Source: a virus. Taken from it: DNA of 22,795 bases. Shown here one piece after another: positions 6,730-13,530 of this stretch (the stretch's first letter is position 1; every line of letters starts with the position of its first letter). The stretch covers positions 1 to 22,795 of the IMG/VR virus record IMGVR_UViG_3300003322_001221. One strand, written 5' to 3'. Under the pieces are notes generated by a model, which did no database searches, was not told the origin of the DNA, and saw nothing but the letters and a program-made list of their open reading frames with translations. Both the position numbers and the translations under genes were made by a program.

Positions 6730-7284
6730 ATGATAGCAAAATATATTAGATCTTTTATAGGTGTTGCCATTATTTTGTTTTCAGCATCATCTAGCGCTAT
6801 GATTAATAAAAAAATAATGTGGAATATTGTCACATTAAACACTATTAATGCGCCTAAAGAACTTTTCAAATTAGTGCATTCAAAGAAAGGTAATTTTAAC
6901 CAAAAACGCTTGTTTAGTTTAACTAAAGTTTTATGTGGACAAAAAGGCTGGGAAGCAGGTAAGAAGTTTGGAGAATCTATTGCCGAACCCATTGCTAATG
7001 TAGTTCCAGAAGTGGCTGAAATAATAACCAGAAATGGGTTAGAAGATAAATTAGGAACTGTTGGTGCTGAGATTGTTGCCAAAGCAGTTGAATCTGTCGC
7101 TGAACATGGTGCTCCTGTCATAGAACAATGTATGATATATACATGCGGAGCTGTTGGGTGCCTTTATGAAGAAGTTCATCAAAAAACAAATACTGATCAT
7201 ATAAATGATATGGTAGATGTATTTAAATCGTGTATTGAAAAATACAAAGATAGTTCTGATGAGAGTTCAGGGGGAAGTTGGTAA
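6730..7284 (+). CDS. Exported protein B with signal peptide, diverged paralogue of A
   Basis: Start ATG 6730 is chosen because AAGGAAA precedes it (6717-6723); the upstream ATG at 6709 overlaps the previous gene and lacks a site. It encodes 184 residues. MIAKYIRSFIGVAIILFSAS is a Sec signal ending near SSSA/MINKK. The mature part has CGQKGWEAGKKFGESIAEPI and later TCGAVGCLYEEV, with the same glycine spacing and EEV ending as the previous protein, plus cysteines that could form disulphides after export. The tail is Ser/Gly-rich (SSDESSGGSW). It is followed within 20 bases by a strong terminator, so genes 6180 and 6730 form one unit. I do not recognise a family. Confidence 0.7.
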   Translation: MIAKYIRSFIGVAIILFSASSSAMINKKIMWNIVTLNTINAPKELFKLVHSKKGNFNQKRLFSLTKVLCGQKGWEAGKKFGESIAEPIANVVPEVAEIITRNGLEDKLGTVGAEIVAKAVESVAEHGAPVIEQCMIYTCGAVGCLYEEVHQKTNTDHINDMVDVFKSCIEKYKDSSDESSGGSW

Positions 7285-7300
7285 ATACGTAATTCTGTAT

Positions 7301-7346
7301 ATGTACTCGGGTTATCTTATGATGATGCCCGGGTACATTTTTTTTA
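7301..7346 (+). terminator. Strong Rho-independent terminator
   Basis: Arms ATGTACTCGGG (7301-7311) and CCCGGGTACAT (7328-7338) form an 11-bp stem with one U-G pair and a 16-base loop, followed by an unbroken T run to 7346. It ends the transcript carrying the two exported proteins. Confidence 0.85.
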
Positions 7347-7360
7347 AAATGAGGGAAATT

Positions 7361-7558
7361 ATGGATATAAAAAATATAGGTATAAAAATTCTTCATGCTG
7401 GATGTATCATATCAATAATAATGTTTTTGGCGGTAGTTATTATAGAAGTATGTTTTCCCAAGGTTTATTCTAGAGAAATTCTTAGTTATGCGGGTAGTTT
7501 TTTTCAATGGGCAATAGTATTTTGGACTATTCGGGCAGCTATTCTACTTTATCGATAG
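7361..7558 (+). CDS. Two-helix membrane protein (65 aa)
   Basis: Start ATG 7361 has GAGGGAAA just upstream; an earlier in-frame start would lie before the terminator. MDIKNIGIKILHAGCIISII opens the first transmembrane helix (about 12-32). A short polar turn with FPKVYSREIL follows, then a second helix (about 43-64, FQWAIVFWTIRAAILLY). The hairpin topology fits small holins, superinfection-exclusion proteins or toxin-like proteins. The next gene has the same architecture. Confidence 0.55.
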   Translation: MDIKNIGIKILHAGCIISIIMFLAVVIIEVCFPKVYSREILSYAGSFFQWAIVFWTIRAAILLYR

Positions 7559-7567
7559 GGAATAACC

Positions 7568-7741
7568 ATGCGTTTAAAAGATGTAGTATTATTTTTTTTA
7601 CATCTATTATTTCTACTTTCCATGGTCATGCTTATAGTATCTACCTTAAGTAATACGCTGCATGTAGATTATGCAACGAATGTGGTATTTTGGGGATATA
7701 TGTTTTTGTTAATAAGATTGATAGTAAAGAATTTCCGCTAA
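7568..7741 (+). CDS. Two-helix membrane protein (57 aa)
   Basis: ATG 7568 follows TAGGGA, 9 bases after the previous stop. It starts MRLKDVVLFFLHLLFLLSMV, a long first helix (about 6-29), then a polar turn (NTLHVDYATN) and a second helix (about 39-52) ending in IRLIVKNFR. Size, order and the aromatic-rich second helix with a following Arg resemble the preceding protein, so the pair may be a diverged duplication. The function is unknown; holin-like or exclusion roles are possible. Confidence 0.5.
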   Translation: MRLKDVVLFFLHLLFLLSMVMLIVSTLSNTLHVDYATNVVFWGYMFLLIRLIVKNFR

Positions 7742-7761
7742 TTTAATGTGTAGGTAATTTC

Positions 7762-7992
7762 ATGACATCTAAACTTGCATTATTAATGATATTGTTTTGT
7801 GGGTCTCATTCGGACATCGAAAAGAGAGAAGCTGAATTTGAATTAGAATGTATTTTTATATCTGAAGGTGTAAATTGTTGCTTATGGCCTGATGAATATG
7901 ATTTAGATTATATTCGTTCATGTAATGGATGTACGGAAGAAGAGTACAGAGAAATACGTGGAAGAATTCTTTTTCCAGAATATTATGATTAA
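7762..7992 (+). CDS. Small acidic cysteine-containing protein, possibly exported (76 aa)
   Basis: It begins MTSKLALLMILFCGSHSD, a short hydrophobic N-terminus that could be a weak signal or lipoprotein signal (the residue before Cys is Phe, which is unusual). The remainder is very acidic with paired cysteines (GVNCCLWPDEYD, RSCNGCTEEEY). A weak AGGT precedes the ATG. It is the last gene before the terminator at 8061. I recognise no family. Confidence 0.45.
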   Translation: MTSKLALLMILFCGSHSDIEKREAEFELECIFISEGVNCCLWPDEYDLDYIRSCNGCTEEEYREIRGRILFPEYYD

Positions 7993-8060
7993 AATGTCAT
8001 AATAAGTTCTATTGTTATCATAAATATAGTATTATTTTAAAGCTACGCTACATATGCGCC

Positions 8061-8101
8061 GCGCTCGAGTTGCTCATTTGCTCGAGCGCTTTTTATTTTT
8101 T
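8061..8101 (+). terminator. Strong Rho-independent terminator
   Basis: GCGCTCGAG (8061-8069) and CTCGAGCGC (8081-8089) make a perfect 9-bp GC-rich stem with an 11-base loop, followed by a T-rich tail to 8101. It isolates the cargo block from the portal operon. Confidence 0.88.
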
Positions 8102-8114
8102 AACTGATAAATAC

Positions 8115-8143
8115 TTGCGATCACTTTACAGCTTAACTATGCT
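8115..8143 (+). promoter_or_regulatory. Predicted sigma70 promoter of the portal/head operon
   Basis: -35 box TTGCGA (8115-8120), an exact 17-base spacer and -10 box TATGCT (8138-8143) lie between the terminator and the portal gene. The start would fall near 8150, about 30 bases before the portal ATG. Confidence 0.6.
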
Positions 8144-8178
8144 AGGATTTGTATAAAAGTTTTAGTAAAGGAGCAGGA

Positions 8179-10203
8179 ATGATATTTCCAGAGCTTGGTC
8201 CTCAATATTATGATGAAAAAGATCGTCCTATTCTGAGTAAAATGGAAGCATTTTATGCAGAAAGTATAACGATTAACCAATCTTTCTGGGGAGAAGCAGA
8301 CACTGATACTCGTTTTGAAACCGGTGATCAAACGTTATGGAATGATTTGTACGGAAATCTTCCTGCAAACAGACGTAGACAATTTAATTTTAATAGAATA
8401 CGCCGTGTAGTTAACATGATAAGTGGCCATCAAAGACGTAACCGAAAATCTACCATAGTAGTTCCTATTGAGAACGGTGATGCTGAAACTGCCGATCAAT
8501 TTACTAAAATTTTAATGTGGGCTAATGATCAAGAGGGAATTTTAGAAACAATTTCTTCTGCGTTTCATGGATCATTGGTTACTGGTATGAATTTGTTGCA
8601 AGTATGGGTTGATTATCGATCTGATCCAGTTTCAGGTAATATTAAAGTTGATAACTGTTCATATAATAGTTTTCTTATTGATCCTTATTTTAGAAAATCA
8701 GATTTATCTGATTGTAATGCAGTCTGGAAAAGATCTTTTTTGAGCAAACGTGAATGTGTTTCTTTAATGCCTCACAAAGCCGATGAGATTCTTGGACTAC
8801 AAGGTAATGATTCTGGTTCTGGGCGGGACGGTAAATTTCAATTCATGCCTGAATCATATAATTATGGCATGAAACGTTTGCTTACCTATGATGAGTTTTA
8901 CTATCGTGATTATAGAACGCAGCAAATGCTTTTAGATACCCAAACCGGTGAAACCACCGAGTGGCGCGGTAAAGAAAAAGATGCGCTTAAAGCTTTCTTA
9001 CAGGCGTATCCTCAAATTACCGTTATAGAAAATGAAATTCCCACGGTGAGATTGGCTATCGTTATTCAAGGAAAGGTATTCTATGATGGACCTAACCCTA
9101 TGGGAATCGATGCGTATCCCTTCGTTCCTGTTTTTGCCTATTATAATCCTCAGATGCCTTATTTTCCATGGCGAATACAGGGGGTTGTTCGCGGACTTCG
9201 TGACAGCCAGTATTTATACAATAGAAGGCGATGTGTTGAGTTAGACATACTTGAGTCACAAATAAATTCAGGTTGGATTTATAAAGAGAATGCTTTAGTT
9301 AATCCTAAGGATGTTTTCCTGTCGGGACAAGGTCGCGGCCTTGCTCTCAAAGAAGAAGCAAACATGACCGACGTGCAGCAGATAATTGCACCCCAAATAC
9401 CACCTTCGATGATTCAACTCTCTGAGCTTTTAGCAAAAGAGATTCAAGAAATATCCGGTGTTAATGAGGAACTTCTGGGCTCGGCAATTGATGATAAAGC
9501 AGGGATTCTTTCTATGTTACGTCAAGGTGCTGGTCTTACTACGTTACAAAGTTTATTTGATAACTTGGATCATGCTCAAAAATTACTTGGAAAATTAATG
9601 ATTGATATTATTCAATCAAATTTTACGCCTGGAAAAGTAAAAAAAATACTTAATGGCCAAGAGCCAGCTCCTTTGTTTTACAACAAAGCATTTGGAAAAT
9701 ATGGTGCAACAGTTGAAGAAGGCCTTAATACAACTACCCAGAAACAGATGCAGTTTGCTCAACTTTTACAGTTGCGTGAAATAGGCGTTCCTGTCCCTAA
9801 TGATATTTTGCTTGATGCATCTACGTTGCAAAATAAAAAACAACTTGTTGAAGCAATCGCAGCCGCACAACAAGCTCAAGCACAACAAGCTCAAGTACAA
9901 GCAGATGCCGCAATTCAAGAACAAATGGCACGTACTGAATTGGCACAAGCGCGAGCAACAGCTGATCGTGGTCTAGGGTTAGAACGTGCAAGCCGCGTAG
10001 AGGAAAACAAGGCATTAGCTGAAGAGCGCAAAGCTGCAGCAATTAAAGATGAAGAAATTGGATTGCTTAATCTTGTGAAAGCACTTAAAGAAATTGATTC
10101 TGTGGACATCTCACAGTTAGAAAAGCTAATTGCGTTGTCTGCTATAATAAAACAAAATGAAGTTGATTTATCGACCCAAGAAATCGCTGGAAGGTCAGCA
10201 TGA
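8179..10203 (+). CDS. Portal protein, P22-like
   Basis: This protein of 674 residues should form the dodecameric DNA gate at the capsid vertex and dock the terminase. The N-terminal part has NRIRRVVNMISGHQRRNRKS (about 70-90) and the clip/stem area includes RIQGVVRGLRDSQYLYNRRR, an arrangement I associate with P22-type portals. After EISGVNEELLGSA (about 425-437) comes a core helix, then a long Gln/Ala/Glu-rich helical C-terminus (about 510-650), comparable to the coiled-coil barrel of P22 gp1. ATG 8179 is chosen for AAAGGAG upstream; a TTG at 8149 lies at the predicted transcription start. The stop overlaps the next start (ATGA). The length is within the P22-like range. Confidence 0.88.
   Translation: MIFPELGPQYYDEKDRPILSKMEAFYAESITINQSFWGEADTDTRFETGDQTLWNDLYGNLPANRRRQFNFNRIRRVVNMISGHQRRNRKSTIVVPIENGDAETADQFTKILMWANDQEGILETISSAFHGSLVTGMNLLQVWVDYRSDPVSGNIKVDNCSYNSFLIDPYFRKSDLSDCNAVWKRSFLSKRECVSLMPHKADEILGLQGNDSGSGRDGKFQFMPESYNYGMKRLLTYDEFYYRDYRTQQMLLDTQTGETTEWRGKEKDALKAFLQAYPQITVIENEIPTVRLAIVIQGKVFYDGPNPMGIDAYPFVPVFAYYNPQMPYFPWRIQGVVRGLRDSQYLYNRRRCVELDILESQINSGWIYKENALVNPKDVFLSGQGRGLALKEEANMTDVQQIIAPQIPPSMIQLSELLAKEIQEISGVNEELLGSAIDDKAGILSMLRQGAGLTTLQSLFDNLDHAQKLLGKLMIDIIQSNFTPGKVKKILNGQEPAPLFYNKAFGKYGATVEEGLNTTTQKQMQFAQLLQLREIGVPVPNDILLDASTLQNKKQLVEAIAAAQQAQAQQAQVQADAAIQEQMARTELAQARATADRGLGLERASRVEENKALAEERKAAAIKDEEIGLLNLVKALKEIDSVDISQLEKLIALSAIIKQNEVDLSTQEIAGRSA
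9867..9896 (+). repeat. 15-base tandem duplication in the portal coiled coil
   Basis: Two copies of ACAACAAGCTCAAG(C/T), encoding QQAQA and QQAQV, stand head to tail. They extend the Gln/Ala-rich barrel helix and are a likely site of length change. Confidence 0.7.
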
Positions 10204-10478
10204 CAAATAATGAATTAAATGACATAAATCATCTGCCTGAGCTTACCGATGAACACCGTATGGCTATAAGTAATTGGTTAAAAGGAAAATTGCAAAGTAA
10301 CATCCCTTGTGAAATTCTTAAGTCTTTTGAGCATGCATCATTTGGTGTATTTATGCCTGATGGTGAAAGCCAGATAGAAAAAATGAAAAACGCTCAGATT
10401 TATTTGGATAAATGGATTACTATCTTAGAAATGACTAAATATCATGATGTATTCCTATTGTCTGCGAAGACTAAATAA
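10200..10478 (+). CDS. Hypothetical protein downstream of portal (92 aa)
   Basis: This helical protein starts MTNNELNDINHLPELTDEHR, has a central FEHASFGVFMPDG and ends with YLDKWITILEMTKY. I do not recognise it. It overlaps the portal stop by 4 bases and has GGAAGG upstream, so it is co-translated with portal and probably belongs to head assembly. The 67-base gap after it has only a weak inverted repeat (TGCAG / CTGCA). Confidence 0.6.
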   Translation: MTNNELNDINHLPELTDEHRMAISNWLKGKLQSNIPCEILKSFEHASFGVFMPDGESQIEKMKNAQIYLDKWITILEMTKYHDVFLLSAKTK

Positions 10479-10545
10479 GTAGTTAGAGGATTTTTATTAA
10501 CCTTGCAGCACATAGGTGGTCTGCAGTTTCTACAAAGGAGCCTAT

Positions 10546-10875
10546 ATGGCAAAAAGACATCACCAATCAGCAGCAGATAGACTTGCTGAATCACGTGGCG
10601 AAGAGCGTCACCTTTATCGTTCTATGCGACGTCATCATGAAGGATATTATGACGGCATGGAACCTCGTCGTCGTCAAGAAATGGAAGATGCCGGTATGAT
10701 TCGTGAAGATCATTCAAAAATTGCTAACCTTCCACAAGAAGTAATGATCAAATCATACAGTCACACTGGGCCTTATATGCCAGAAATTATCGATGATACA
10801 ATTCGTGGTGTTGACGCACAGATGGATCTTGATGATCGTCAAAGAGCGAAAAATTTCGTTCCTAAAAAAGTATAA
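10546..10875 (+). CDS. Conserved phage protein with PRRRQE / EDH-ANLP motif, copy 1 (109 aa)
   Basis: ATG 10546 is chosen for AAAGGAG upstream. The protein is charged and has the core EPRRRQEMEDAGMIREDHS followed by KIANLPQEVMIKSY, then GPYMPEIIDDTIRGVDAQMD and a basic end KNFVPKKV. I know similar small proteins from head-gene clusters of uncharacterised tailed phages, without a function. The next gene repeats the core motif, so the pair is a tandem duplication. Position between portal and scaffold suggests a minor head or internal protein. Confidence 0.65.
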   Translation: MAKRHHQSAADRLAESRGEERHLYRSMRRHHEGYYDGMEPRRRQEMEDAGMIREDHSKIANLPQEVMIKSYSHTGPYMPEIIDDTIRGVDAQMDLDDRQRAKNFVPKKV

Positions 10876-10884
10876 GGACTGCAT

Positions 10885-11175
10885 ATGGCAAAGAACAAAA
10901 AAATGTCTCGAATGCAAGATGCTGATCTTCAACGATCTGTTGCAGAAAGCATTATGCATCGCGCATTCTTTGCAAATATAGATCCCCGCAGACGCCAAGA
11001 AGTTGCCGAAGGCGGTATGCTCAGTGAAGATCACCGCGCAATGGCTAATTTACCTGAGCGTGCTATTCACATGGAATATCCGCGAAATATTCGTAAGGCA
11101 CAATATGAAATTCCCGATGTACGGGCATTCATGCACGGTAGAGAAGCAATTGATGATGATTACGAAATGGAGTAA
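10885..11175 (+). CDS. Conserved phage protein with PRRRQE / EDH-ANLP motif, copy 2 (96 aa)
   Basis: Its core DPRRRQEVAEGGMLSEDHR followed by AMANLPERAIHMEYP aligns without gaps to copy 1 (EPRRRQEMEDAGMIREDHS...). N- and C-termini differ: a basic start MAKNKKMSRMQDAD and an acidic end DDDYEME. AAGGA lies upstream, 9 bases after copy 1. The opposite charge of the two C-termini (basic in copy 1, acidic here) would allow them to pair. That is speculation. Confidence 0.65.
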   Translation: MAKNKKMSRMQDADLQRSVAESIMHRAFFANIDPRRRQEVAEGGMLSEDHRAMANLPERAIHMEYPRNIRKAQYEIPDVRAFMHGREAIDDDYEME

Positions 11176-11178
11176 CCG

Positions 11179-11331
11179 ATGCCTGCAGCTCCGCGTAAAT
11201 GGGATAGTAAGGCAACTAAAGTTGCGTATAAAATTATGGGCGTACCTGATAATATCGCTTATAAGCCTTCGAAAGAAGAATTAGAGATACGCAAAAAATT
11301 GTTTTACGATGAAACAATGCGTGTACGTTAA
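11179..11331 (+). CDS. Small basic protein (50 aa)
   Basis: ATG 11179 has GGAG upstream inside the previous stop region. It starts MPAAPRKWDSKATKVAYKIM and ends LFYDETMRVR. It is basic and helical with no known family. It is followed directly by a terminator, so it closes the transcript begun at the portal promoter. Confidence 0.55.
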   Translation: MPAAPRKWDSKATKVAYKIMGVPDNIAYKPSKEELEIRKKLFYDETMRVR

Positions 11332-11339
11332 TATATGGT

Positions 11340-11389
11340 GGCCCGGATAGACGACCATAAGGGTTAGTGTCTTCTGTCTGGGCCTTTTT
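11340..11389 (+). terminator. Rho-independent terminator
   Basis: GGCCCGGATAGA (11340-11351) pairs with TCTGTCTGGGCC (11373-11384) in a 12-bp stem with two G-U pairs, followed by TTTTT. It lies between the small basic gene and the next head gene, so downstream expression needs readthrough or another promoter. Confidence 0.8.
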
Positions 11390-11399
11390 AAGGAAAACT

Positions 11400-11720
11400 A
11401 TGGCTCGAAAAAAAAGTGAAGCAAAAAAAATTACTCTAGCCAAAGGAGTAAAAGTTACTCGTGGTAAAGAAGAAAAACTGCGAGAAAAAAAAGGCTCATC
11501 GAGTACCGGACGTTATAAAACAGTAAAACCTAAAGACTTCGCAGGAAAAATGGGAGGAGCATCTGCTTATTCATTTCCTATTGATACTCTTGCTCGTGCT
11601 CGTAATGCTTTAGCTCGCGCTCATTATGCCCCTAATCCTGAAGGAATACGAAGAGCTGTATATAAAAAATATCCTTCATTAAAGATGAGAGCGCTTGCTC
11701 GTAAACACAAGGAAGATTAA
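11400..11720 (+). CDS. Conserved phage protein with a 'FPI..RARNALARAHY' domain (106 aa)
   Basis: ATG 11400 follows AAGGAAA. A Lys/Arg-rich N-terminus (MARKKSEAKKITLAKGVKV) leads to PKDFAGKMGGASAYSFPIDT, then LARARNALARAHYAPNPEG and IRRAVYKKYPSLK. The F-A-G-..-FPI-..-R-A..AL pattern is a small domain seen in many phage head-region proteins, sometimes fused to other proteins; its function is not known to me. The next gene starts in the last base of this stop codon. Confidence 0.65.
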   Translation: MARKKSEAKKITLAKGVKVTRGKEEKLREKKGSSSTGRYKTVKPKDFAGKMGGASAYSFPIDTLARARNALARAHYAPNPEGIRRAVYKKYPSLKMRALARKHKED

Positions 11721-12001
11721 TGAAGCATACAAAGAAAAAAATACCTGTTGTTAAAAAATCAATTAAAGTTACTGAAATTAAAAAAGGCGAAAAACTGGAG
11801 AAGAAAAAATTGGCTCCTAAGTTGAAAAAAGCCAAAAAAGAAACTAAAGTACAAAAAGTTATGGAAGAGTTTAAAAAAGGTGAATTGCATAGTGGTTCTA
11901 AAAAAGGACCACAGGTAACTAATCGTAAACAGGCCATAGCTATAGCTTTAAGCGAGGCGCGAAAATCTAACAAAAAAACCACCCGTACAAAGAAAAAATA
12001 A
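11720..12001 (+). CDS. Lysine-rich protein with DUF6496-like C-terminus (93 aa)
   Basis: About a third of the residues are lysine. The first 40 residues are low-complexity basic; the second half carries VMEEFKKGELHSGSKKGPQV followed by TNRKQAIAIALSEAR, which matches my recollection of the DUF6496 pattern (K.M.EF..G.L.SG...G..V..R.QAIAI.LSEA). The function is unknown. Extreme basicity in a head-gene cluster suggests binding to packaged DNA or RNA. It overlaps the previous gene by one base and is closed by a terminator. Confidence 0.7.
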   Translation: MKHTKKKIPVVKKSIKVTEIKKGEKLEKKKLAPKLKKAKKETKVQKVMEEFKKGELHSGSKKGPQVTNRKQAIAIALSEARKSNKKTTRTKKK

Positions 12002-12015
12002 GGTTTTGTTGTTAG

Positions 12016-12050
12016 AACCGGCTGGCTCCCCCTCCAGCCGGTTTTGATTT
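12016..12050 (+). terminator. Rho-independent terminator
   Basis: AACCGGCTGG (12016-12025) and CCAGCCGGTT (12034-12043) form a perfect 10-bp stem with an 8-base C/T loop, followed by a short T-rich tail. Confidence 0.85.
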
Positions 12051-12067
12051 ACAAGAAAGAGGAATAT

Positions 12068-12553
12068 ATGACATTGCAAAAAAGGCCTACAGTTGGCGCA
12101 ATTTCTCAGGAATTGCTACAAAAAACTCAGGAAACGCATAATGCTATTGACTTAGAACGCGAAATGCAGAAAGAATATTTACAAGAATTAATTGCATGTA
12201 TAACTAATTGGCGGTCTAAATTTAATAAAGATTTTTTTGTCGTAGTGATAACCAAAAATGAAAAGTTAATGCCTAATGTCTTTAGGAACTATTTTATTCC
12301 TCGTTTCAGTTGTCCAACTCCTGATTATGATCAGTCAGTTTTTAAATATCATGCTGCTACTGAAGATGTAGAATATATCTGGTCGATACCATCCAAAGAT
12401 GCATGCATACATTTACTAAAAAATGCTCATGAAGTTCATAAAGACGAGCTTCAATTGTTGCACTACATTAAAGATTTTGCATCAGGAAAGCTTTACAAAT
12501 TAGCAAAAAAGTTGAATGGTGAAGCAGAAAGCACGTCTGAAATTGAACAATAA
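12068..12553 (+). CDS. Hypothetical head-region protein (161 aa)
   Basis: ATG 12068 follows AAAGAGG. A helical start (MTLQKRPTVGAISQELLQKT) leads to a mixed domain with KDFFVVVITKNEKLMPNVFR and YIWSIPSKDACIHLLKNAHE. Proteins with this 'W..P' pattern and length occur just before scaffold genes in related uncharacterised phages, as I recall it, but I can give no function. Its stop codon is part of the next gene's ribosome binding site (TAAAGGAG). Confidence 0.6.
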   Translation: MTLQKRPTVGAISQELLQKTQETHNAIDLEREMQKEYLQELIACITNWRSKFNKDFFVVVITKNEKLMPNVFRNYFIPRFSCPTPDYDQSVFKYHAATEDVEYIWSIPSKDACIHLLKNAHEVHKDELQLLHYIKDFASGKLYKLAKKLNGEAESTSEIEQ

Positions 12554-12563
12554 AGGAGAATGC

Positions 12564-13391
12564 ATGTCTGAATTAGATAGCACATTGCCACCATTGACAC
12601 CTGAAGCTCGAGCAGCAATGAATACATGGTCAAAAGATGATCAAAGCGTACAGCCAGAGACTGAAGCCGTAATAGATATTGAACCTAAACCACAAGAAAC
12701 ATCTGAGCAAATTGCGCAAACTCAAGAAGTAATTTCTGAATCAGTTAACGAATCAAATCATGACAGAAATTTTAAAATTCTGAGAGAAAAAGCGGCATTG
12801 GCTGATAAATTAGCTCGCGAACATGAAGCTGCTATGCAGAAGATTCGTGAATATGAGCAGATGTATCAAACTCAAAAACAAGCTCAAGAACCTGTAGATT
12901 CTGATGAGATAGAAATTGCTCCCGATGATTTGGCTGAAGGAAAGCATCTTAATAAGTTAGGAAAAAAACTACGTAAAATGGAAGAGCAATTAAAAGCATA
13001 TCAGCGCCAATCAGCTGACATGACTGCTGAAGCTCGCTTGCGCGCAGAATTTCCTGATTTTGATTCAGTTGTTACTGCTGATAATTTAACAACATTGCGT
13101 ACATTAAATCCAGAAATTGCAGAAACCATTCAATATTCGCCTGATCTTTACAAAAAGGCAGTTACTGCTTATAAAATAATTAAAAATATGGGAATTGATA
13201 AGCAAGAAAGTTATATTATTAATAAAGAACGTGCTGAAAAAAATATTGCAAAACCACGGCCTCTTGCATCAGTTTCACCCCAACACGGTGAAAGTCCTTT
13301 AAGTAAAGCAAATGCTTTTGCTAATGGATTAACGCCTGAACTACAAAAGCAATTACGAAGAGAAATGGAAGAGGCTCGTAAATCTATATAA
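12564..13391 (+). CDS. Putative scaffolding protein
   Basis: The protein has 275 residues, with no cysteine in the parts I examined. The first 75 residues are acidic, Gln/Glu/Pro-rich and likely disordered. A long coiled coil follows (about 80-170: DRNFKILREKAALADKLARE, then KIREYEQMYQTQKQAQEP and LNKLGKKLRKMEEQLKAYQR), then a compact region with EARLRAEFPDFDSVVTADNL, and a basic C-terminal helix (LQKQLRREMEEARKSI). An acidic, coiled-coil protein with a basic C-terminal helix directly upstream of the capsid gene is the standard scaffold layout; the basic end would touch the capsid protein. ATG 12564 is chosen for TAAAGGAGA. The scaffold role is inferred. Confidence 0.7.
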   Translation: MSELDSTLPPLTPEARAAMNTWSKDDQSVQPETEAVIDIEPKPQETSEQIAQTQEVISESVNESNHDRNFKILREKAALADKLAREHEAAMQKIREYEQMYQTQKQAQEPVDSDEIEIAPDDLAEGKHLNKLGKKLRKMEEQLKAYQRQSADMTAEARLRAEFPDFDSVVTADNLTTLRTLNPEIAETIQYSPDLYKKAVTAYKIIKNMGIDKQESYIINKERAEKNIAKPRPLASVSPQHGESPLSKANAFANGLTPELQKQLRREMEEARKSI

Positions 13392-13405
13392 CTCACTACA
13401 GACGT

Positions 13406-13456
13406 CTTGATGCATCATTAAGTGTTTTCCTTTTTCTCATTCGATGATGCATCAAG
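13406..13456. repeat. Inverted repeat built of two copies of the palindrome TGATGCATCA
   Basis: CTTGATGCATCAT (13406-13418) and ATGATGCATCAAG (13444-13456) are perfect 13-base complements around a 25-base pyrimidine-rich loop. Each arm contains the 10-base palindrome TGATGCATCA, so the site can be one large hairpin or two identical dyads 37 bases apart. No T run follows, so it is not a simple terminator. Confidence 0.65.
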
Positions 13457-13488
13457 CATGATGCGATTCATATTTATATTCTCCGGAC

Positions 13489-13517
13489 GCCACCTTGTAA
13501 AAAAGGTGGTGTTTTTG
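13489..13517 (+). terminator. Rho-independent terminator overlapping the capsid promoter
   Basis: GCCACCTT (13489-13496) and AAGGTGGT (13503-13510) form an 8-bp stem with a short A-rich loop, then GTTTTTGT. It would stop transcripts from the scaffold side. Confidence 0.7.
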
Positions 13518-13524
13518 TTATACT
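13495..13524 (+). promoter_or_regulatory. Predicted promoter of the major capsid gene
   Basis: -35 box TTGTAA (13495-13500) lies in the terminator stem and loop. After an 18-base spacer comes the -10 box TATACT (13519-13524). The start would be near 13531, exactly where the structured leader begins. Confidence 0.5.
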
Positions 13525-13530
13525 CACCTA

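Noticed and set aside
8149-8178. Upstream TTG start for the portal protein
   Set aside because: It falls at the predicted transcription start and has no ribosome binding site, while ATG 8179 has AAAGGAG.
9766-10109. Minus-strand open frames opposite the portal C-terminus
   Set aside because: They arise from the repetitive Gln/Ala codons of the portal helix and have no start signals.
10793-11284. Plus-strand open frames in a second frame across the PRRRQE paralogues
   Set aside because: They overlap well-supported genes and lack ribosome binding sites.
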